A program made the position numbers and the translations under genes. A DNA stretch of 64,000 bases, taken from Macquaria australasica. Its lineage: Eukaryota; Chordata; Actinopteri; Centrarchiformes; Percichthyidae. Location of the stretch: the NCBI GenBank assembly GCA_005408345.1, contig SEMN01000647.1:204319-268318 (forward strand). Reading direction: 5' to 3'. Positions 57,961 to 64,000 of the stretch are shown here, in pieces; the stretch's first letter is position 1, and each line of letters starts with the position of its first letter. The notes beneath the pieces are model-generated. The model was not told where the DNA came from. It ran no database searches and worked only from the letters and a program-made list of their open reading frames with translations.

Positions 57961-58888
57961 TGGCCTGTACTACGAAGCAAGTTCAACATACTCAGGATAT
58001 CTTTTCATTATCTGGCTTCACTGAGCCTAACAACCGCGATCACGCCACACGACGGTGGTTATCAACTCAGTAAGCCAACCCAGGGTTTCCCAATGTGGCC
58101 ATGAGAGCAATCACATAAAAGGGGAGGGGTTTGCAGCATGTGACCAATCACAAACATGACCAATGTACTGGCAGCAGAGCAGCATACTTTACCAACAAGG
58201 AGCAAATTATAATATTAGAGAAATACGAAGAAGTTAAACACATCATCCACGCTAAAAGCAACACAGCTGCAGATGCCAAATGCAGGAAGGACAGCTGGCA
58301 AAAAAACGCAGACTGTGTGAATATGTAAGTTAACTGGCTTATATACATTTGTGTATTTCATTAAATTAATGTGTTGATTAGATGTATTCTTATGGCGTGT
58401 ATATTACAATTTTAGCCTTATTCTTTCAAAGCGGTAACTAGGCTTACTTTCATATCTTATAATTACAACAAGTACAAGGCTTTGGTGTTTCAATCAGTCT
58501 CTATTGTAGGATGATATCGGTTTACAAAAGCACAATGAAATGACTTTGTCATTTCTTGCAAGAAGCTGACACAGATAAGGCAGTCCCTCCGATGAGAATC
58601 TATATCTCTCATATAGAAAGAGCCCCTCTCACGATGCGCACACCGAGCTCCACGGGATCTTCTAATGTTGATGCCATTTTCCAAGAGAATTGATTGGTCA
58701 GTAGGCGGTGCTTTTATATGCGTTGATCTGTTATCTCAAACATAACCTGCTCCTGGTTAGGTGTGCAGCATAAGTTACCATGGCGATTTACCACGGTAAG
58801 AAGTGAACCACCATCATAACCCTGAAAACCCAGGGTTTAACTTGAAGTTACCTCGCTAACCCCAACTCCTGCTTCGTAGTACAGGCCT
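57961..58888. mobile_element. Harbinger-type element (928 bp), internally deleted
   Basis: The left end TGGCCTGTACTACGAAGCAA and the right end (reverse complement) AGGCCTGTACTACGAAGCAG form near-perfect inverted repeats. CAG flanks both sides (57958-57960 and 58889-58891), a 3-bp duplication as in PIF/Harbinger. Inside are a plus-strand Myb/SANT-like exon (listed separately) and a minus-strand open stretch at 58684-58490 reading GINIRRSRGARCAHRERGSF. That stretch may be the start of the DDE transposase, judged by position and basic composition only. The transposase catalytic domain is deleted. Confidence 0.7.
58184..58324 (+). pseudogene. Myb/SANT-like DNA-binding exon of Harbinger accessory gene
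   Basis: The frame reads YFTNKEQIIILEKYEEVKHI, then IHAKSNTAADAKCRKDSWQK and NADCVN. This is the N-terminal Myb/SANT-like domain that in Harbinger elements binds the inverted repeats and imports the transposase. The pattern of an aromatic-T..E opening, a LEKYEEVKH helix and a W..NAD.VN third helix matches that family; the first tryptophan is not evident. The exon stops at a consensus donor GTAAGT (58325-58330). The remaining exons are not found. The upstream frame is open to about 58131, and the true start is not clear. Confidence 0.6.
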
Positions 58889-58965
58889 CAGGTTAGGCAT
58901 GAAATCAGATGATGTGTGTCAGACCGTGAATTTAAATATTTGGAATTACAGGATGTATCGCTACA

Positions 58966-59098
58966 TGCAGGGTGCGAAATACGGGAGGTCTCGGACGCCC
59001 TAATTAACAACTAGAACCCCCCAAAGACGGCAAAATCTAATTTTGAGGGGGTCTCAAAATTAAGCTAATTATTTACTATTCATCTGTACTGTAAAATC
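58966..59098. repeat. dispersed repeat B, copy 2, left part
   Basis: CCCTAATTAACAACTAGAAC, then CCAAAGACGGCAAAATCTAA and ATTATTTACTATT match 50508-50600. It begins with CAGGGTGCGAAATACGGG at 58968, which looks like a transposon terminus. It is cut at 59098 by an L2-like insertion. Confidence 0.65.
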
Positions 59099-60126
59099 TA
59101 CACTACACTGGCTCCCTGTAAAATCCAGAATAGAATTTAAAATCCTTCTCCTCACCTTCAAAGCCCTAAATGGTCAGGCACCATCATATCTTAAAGAGCT
59201 CATAGTACCCTATTACCCCACTAGAGCACTGCGCTCCCAGAATGCAGGGTTCCTTGTGGTTCCTAGAGTCTCTAAAAGTAGAATGGGAGCCAGAGCCTTC
59301 AGCTATCAAGCTCCTCTCCTGTGGAACCAGATCCCAGTTTGTGTACGGGAGGCGGACAACCTCCTCACATTTAAGAGTAGGCTTAAGACTTTCCTCTTTG
59401 ATAAAGCTTATAGTAGGGCTGACTCAGGTGACCCCTGAGCCACCCCTTAGTTATGCTGCTATAGGCCTAGACTGCCGGGGGACTTCCTATGATGCACTGA
59501 GCTCCTTTCTCCTCCTCTTCCTCTCCATCTGTACGCCCTCATATCCCATCAATGCTTGTTATTAATTCAACTTCTTCCCATAGTTGTGTGCTTTCTCTCC
59601 TCTCTCTCTCTCCCCTTCTGTTGCTTTCTGCAGGTATTTCTGCCTCCGGAGCTGTTGAGTCTGGGTCTGTGGTTGCGGCCGCCTGCTGCCCCCGTGCTCC
59701 TGCTCTGCACCCGCTGCTGCTGTTGCTGTTGTTGCTCTTGTTATTAGTATTGCTATTATAATATTGCTCTTAGTGTTGTTTCTGTTGGTGTTAACATCAA
59801 TGCCATTAGCTATTGCTTTACATCCCTATGTGGAACTGTATTGTGCTGCTGTATGTTCTCTTTCCTCCTGCCCCCCCCCCCCCCCTTCCACCCAACCGGT
59901 TGAGGCAGATGACCGCCCACCTAGAGCCTAGTTCTGCTCGAGGTTTCTACCTGTTAAAAGGGAGTTTTTCCTTGCCACTGTCGCATAGTGCTTGCTCATG
60001 GTGGGAACTGTTGGGTCTCTGTAAATATAAAGAGTCGGTCTAGACTTGCTCTATTCGAAAAAGTGCCCTGAGATAACTTTGTTATGATATGGCGCTATAT
60101 AAATAAAACTGAAATGAATTGAAAAT
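59099..60126 (+). mobile_element. L2-like LINE 3' fragment inserted in repeat B
   Basis: It starts at LHWLPVK-like codons and continues KALNGQAPSYLKELIVPYYP, then SKSRMGARAFSYQAPLLWNQ and LLTFKSRLKTFLFDKAYSRA before the stop. The 3' UTR carries CTG-rich, ATT-rich and poly-C tracts and ends TATGGCGCTATATAAATAAA and a GAATT-type tail. In copy 1 of repeat B the equivalent site is unoccupied, and an AAAAT-like string at both borders looks like the target duplication. 5'-truncated, hence dead on arrival. Confidence 0.9.
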
Positions 60127-60655
<529 letters not shown>

Positions 60656-61750
60656 CACCAATGAACCATAACATCATGACCACTGACAGGTGAAGTGAAG
60701 AACATTGATTATCTCGTTAGAGTGGCACCTGTCAGTGGGTGGGATATATTAGGCAGCAAGTGAACATTTTGTCCTTGAAGTTGATGTGTTGGAAGCAGGA
60801 AAAATCAGCGAGCGTAAGGATGTGAGCGACTTTGACAAGGGCCAAATTGAGATGGCTAGACGACTGGGTCAGAGCTTCTTCAAAACTGCAGCTCTGGTGG
60901 GGTGTTCCCGGTCTGCAGTGGTCAGAACCTACCAAAATTGGTCTAAGGAAGGAAAACCGGTGAACCGGCGACAGGGTCATGGGCAGCGAAGGCTGGCCCG
61001 TGTGGTCCAATCCAACAGAAGAGCTACTGTAGCGCATCGCAGTTTGTTGTGTATGGGGCTGCGTAGCTGCAGATCAGTCAGGGTGCCCATGCTGACCCCT
61101 GTCCACCCCCGAAAGCCCCTACAATGGGCACATGAGCATCAGAAAAGAACCACAGAGCAATGGAAGAAGGTGACCTGGTCTGATGAATCACGTTTTCTTT
61201 TACATCATGTGGATGGCCGGGTGCATGTGCGTCGCTTACCTGGGGAAGACATGGCACCAGGATGCACTATGGGAAGAAGGCAAGCCGGCGGAGGCAGTGT
61301 GATGCTTTGGGCAACATTCTGCTGGGAAACCTTGGGTCCTGTCATTCATGTGGCTGTACCTACCTGAACGTTGTTGCAGACCAAGTACACCCCTTCATGG
61401 AAACGGAATTCCCTAATGGCAGTGGCCTCTTTCAGCAGGATAATGCATCCTGCCACACTGCAAAAATGGTTTGAGGAACACGACAACGAGTTCAAGGTGT
61501 TGACTTGGCCTCCAAATTCCCCAGACCTCAGTCCAATCAAGCATCTGTGGGATGTGCTGGACAAACAGGTCCGATTCATGGAGGCCCCACCTCACAACTT
61601 ACAGGATCTGCTGCTAATGTCTTGGTGCCAGATACCACAGCACACCTTCAGAGGTCTAGTGGAGTCCATGCCTTGATGGGTCAGGGCTGTTTTGGCGGCA
61701 AAAGGGGGACCTACACAATATTAGGCAGGTGGTCATAATGTCAGACCGCT
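60656..61750 (+). mobile_element. Tc1-like DNA transposon, degenerate
   Basis: It starts right after the (AT)n tract. The terminal region has ACATCATGACCAC (60671-60683), paired with GTGGTCATAATGT (61729-61741), whose reverse complement differs at one position. The outermost right end is altered or lost. The element encodes the broken transposase listed separately. Tc1 transposons insert at TA and duplicate it, which fits the position inside an AT microsatellite. Confidence 0.85.
60786..61676 (+). pseudogene. Tc1-like transposase, frameshifted
   Basis: The N-terminus has the paired-like DNA-binding helices (DFDKGQIEMARRLGQSFFKT, then GCSRSAVVRTYQNWSKEGKP). Part of the second subdomain appears deleted around GHGQRRLARVVQSNRRATVA. 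The catalytic domain has WSDESRF with the first Asp, GGGSVMLWATFCWETLGPVI, then in another frame FQQDNASCHTAKM with the second Asp, and back in the first frame WPPNSPDLSPIKHLWDVLD. Two indels, near 61362 and near 61467-61475, cause the frame changes. The third acid of the DDE triad, normally Glu in PIEHLW, is Lys here (AAG, 61539-61541). Inactive on three counts. Confidence 0.9.
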
Positions 61751-62052
61751 AGTCAGAGATTAGTCAGAGATAACTCAATTGGAATTGAGTTGGACGTGCT
61801 GACGTGCTCAGGTGAACGTATTGTCTCATTTCCGGTTACCGGTGTTTCTGTGTTAGTGGTTGCAAAGTTCGCTGCTCCCGCTAAACCCAGTTAATTTTGA
61901 TATTTTCTTTACTATAGCGGTTAATTACCCGCTATACATTTAAGGATACACTAGCTCTGTTTAAGCACTCATATCTGTCTCCTGTTAGCGACTTTCTGCT
62001 AATCCCACAGTTGTTTACACGCTAGTTAGTTGCTACTTTAGCTCAGTTAGTG
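61751..62052 (+). other. 5' region of L2-like LINE
   Basis: Non-coding leader between the Tc1 end and ORF1. It includes a perfect hairpin AACTCAATT-GG-AATTGAGTT (61772-61791) and a TGACGTGC direct repeat. Such LINEs carry internal promoters in the 5' UTR; none can be pinpointed here. Confidence 0.45.
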
Positions 62053-62881
62053 ATGGCGTCTCTCTCTCCTTCTCCCTCTCCTGCTCTCTCTTGCTCGGTG
62101 TGTCAGATGTTTAGTTTCTCCTCTGCCTCCTTTATCGATGATGGTACGTGTAACAAATGTAGTTTATTCACCGCCTTGGAGGCGAGGCTCCGCACCACGG
62201 AGGCTCAGTCAGCCGGTGCGAGCCGACCAGAGGCAGCTTCTCCCGGCAACTCCCGAGCAGCCGGGAAGCCCGGGAGGCCGGGTGACTGTCCGAAAGAAGC
62301 ATAGCCCTGAACCAAAGCCCCCGGTTCACCACCGACCCGTTCACGTTTCTAACAGGTTCTCTCCACTCAGCGACACACCCGCTGAGAAACCAGCTCTGAT
62401 TATTGGCAGCTCCATTTTGCGAAACGTGAAATTAGCGACACCAGCGACCATAGTCAGCTGCATCCCAGGGGCCAGAGCGGGCGACGTTCAATCCTATTTA
62501 AAACTGCTGGCTAAGGATAAACGTAAATATGCTAAGATTGTTATTCACGTCGGCGGTAATGACAGCCGATTGCGCCAATCGGAGGTCACGAAAATTAATA
62601 TGGAGTCGGTGTGCACATATGCAAAGACAATGTCGGACTCCGTAGTTTTCTCTGGACCCCTGCCTAATCTTACTAGCGATGACATGTATAGCCGCATGTC
62701 ATCATTCAACCGCTGGTTGTCGAGGTGGTGTCCAGGTAATGATGTGGGCTTTGTAGATAATTGGCGGACTTTCTGGAGAAGACCTGGTCTGATTAGGAGA
62801 GATGGCATCCATCCCACTTTGGATGGAGCCGCTCTCATATCTAGAAATCTGGCCAAATTTATTAGTGGCCCAAAGCCATGA
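62053..62881 (+). pseudogene. L2/CR1-type LINE ORF1 (zinc motif + SGNH esterase), one frameshift
   Basis: An ATG at 62053 opens MASLSPSPSPALSCSVCQMF, followed by DDGTCNKCSLFTALEARLR. The C..C...C..C arrangement fits a small zinc-binding domain next to a coiled coil. A frameshift near 62270-62285 moves the reading frame. The second part reads RFSPLSDTPAEKPALIIGSS with the nucleophile Ser block (about 62404), VIHVGGNDSRL with the GND block (about 62551) and DGIHPTLDGA with the D..H block (about 62801), i.e. a full set of SGNH hydrolase signatures. ORF1 proteins of this type bind the element RNA. The esterase domain is a known feature of CR1/L2 ORF1; its role is unclear. Repairing one base would be needed for one continuous frame. 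Confidence 0.85.
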
Positions 62882-64000
62882 CAACTCAGAGTTCAGACCA
62901 TATACTTAATACAGTCTGTGGTCCAGACCAGGAGGCAGAGTTGCAGTCCTACACGCTTCTCTGCGCTTCCATTAGAGCAGTTACCCACCCTAAACTCCAC
63001 AGAGAGGTTGTCTGCCCCAAGACCACTTGAATTATTTAAATCAAAAGTAAACAGAAGAAGAGTTACACATAAAAACCTAATAAAAAGTAAAACCTCCACT
63101 GCAACAGTACAACAAAATAGGAGAATTAAATGTGGACTCTTAAACATCAGATCTCTCTCATCTAAAGCTGTTCTAGTAAACGATCTAATATCAGATCATA
63201 ATATTGATTTATTTTGTCTTACTGAAACCTGGCTGTGTCAAGATGAATATGTCAGCCTAAATGACTCCACTCCCCCCAGTCACATTAATACTCACATTCC
63301 TCGAGGCTCAGGCCGAGGAGGTGGAGTTGCAGCCATCTTCGACTCAAGCCTATTAATCAAGCCTAAACCTAAACTAAATTATAACTCGTTCGAAAGCCTT
63401 GTTCTTAGCCTTTCACACCCAACCTGGAAAACACTACAGCCAATTCTATTTGTTATAGTGTACCGAACTCCTGGACCGTATTCTGAATTTTTATCTGAAT
63501 TCTCAGAGTTCTTATCAGGTTTAGTCCTTAAAACGGATAAAATAATTATTGTAGGTGATTTTAATATTCATGTGGATGTAGAAAATAATAGCCTTAGTGC
63601 TGCGTTTATCTCATTACTAGATTCGATTGGCTGTCAGAGTGTACATGAACCCACTCACTGTTTTAACCACACCCTCGACCTTGTTCTTGTTTATGGGATT
63701 GAAATTGAACATCTAATAGTCTTTCCACAGAATTCTTTTTTTATCAGACCATTTTTTATTAACTTTTGAATTCCTATTACTGGACTACACGCCATTAGGC
63801 AAACATTCCTACACTAGATGTCTATCTGATAGTGCTGTAGCTAAATTTAAGGAAGTGATTCCATCGGCATTGAATTCAGTTCCATGTCTCAATGTAACAG
63901 ATGACTCCTATGCTAACTTTAGTCCCTCCCAAATTGATCATCTTGTTGATAGTGCTGCAGGCTCACTACGAATAACACTCGACTCTATCGCCCCTCTAAA
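62882..64000 (+). pseudogene. L2/CR1-type LINE ORF2, endonuclease part, truncated by window
   Basis: Downstream of ORF1, an open frame at 62918-63769 encodes an apurinic-type endonuclease. It has IKCGLLNIRSLSSKAVLVND with the Asn, DLFCLTETWLCQDEY with the Glu, GRGGGVAAIF, FVIVYRTPGPYSEF with the Tyr, IIIVGDFNIHVD with the Asp/Asn pair and a HTLDLVL block. A one-base expansion of the T-run at 63736-63742 shifts the frame just before the expected SDH box. The alternative frame then stays open to the window end, with DYTPLGKHSYTRCLSDSAVA and FSPSQIDHLVDSAAGSLRIT. The reverse transcriptase lies outside the window. No clear ATG opens this frame near 62918. Confidence 0.85.

Overview
This is vertebrate genomic DNA, almost certainly from a ray-finned (percomorph-type) fish. 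The evidence is AT-rich spacer DNA full of (CA)n/(TG)n microsatellites together with several fish-typical transposon groups: L2/Maui-like and Rex1-like LINEs, PIF/Harbinger, Tc1, hAT-type and TTAA-target DNA elements, and solo LTRs. There are no operons, no ribosome-binding sites and no bacterial-style gene packing. I found no convincing host protein-coding gene, rRNA, tRNA or CRISPR array. The window looks intergenic or deep-intronic, and every coding region I can name belongs to a mobile element, mostly broken.

Layout. 0-5.4 kb: a foldback MITE copy, a 440-bp TIR element, a minus-strand LINE fragment, and a minus-strand remnant with a RecQ-type helicase start. 5.4-11.5 kb: unremarkable spacer. 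11.5-14.3 kb: a decayed Harbinger transposase with an apparent 77-bp intron. 15-16.8 kb: a 5'-truncated L2-like LINE preceded by a ~35-bp minisatellite. 19.4-21.3 kb: a 5'-truncated Rex1-like LINE. 22.0-22.15 kb: a textbook-looking CCAAT/TATA/Inr promoter candidate without a gene. 25.16-27.24 kb: a TTAA-flanked TIR element with a nested L2 tail and a perfect hairpin. 32.8-33.7 kb: an internally deleted Rex1-like LINE. 39.27-39.61 kb: a solo LTR with a perfect 5-bp target-site duplication. 44.04-44.65 kb: a hAT-type MITE. 44.9-46.7 kb: a minus-strand LINE split by a plus-strand L2 fragment. 48-54.4 kb: two more foldback MITE copies and a dispersed repeat (50.5-51.3 kb). 54.6-55.1 kb: a second LTR. 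57.96-58.89 kb: a Harbinger-type element keeping a Myb/SANT-like exon and splice donor. 58.97-61.75 kb: a second copy of the 50.5-kb repeat, interrupted by an L2 fragment and then by a Tc1 transposon placed in its (AT)n tract. 61.75-64 kb: the 5' half of an L2-like LINE (ORF1 with SGNH esterase, ORF2 endonuclease) that runs off the window.

How it fits together: the window is a layered record of transposition. Nested insertions give relative ages: the repeat at 58.97 kb is older than the L2 fragment and the Tc1 inside it, and the minus-strand LINE at 44.9-46.7 kb is older than its L2 insert. I did not find a new host system. The most interesting items are the Harbinger remnants with intact splicing signals, the helicase-bearing remnant at 3.4-3.9 kb, and the filled/empty site pair for the L2 insertion.
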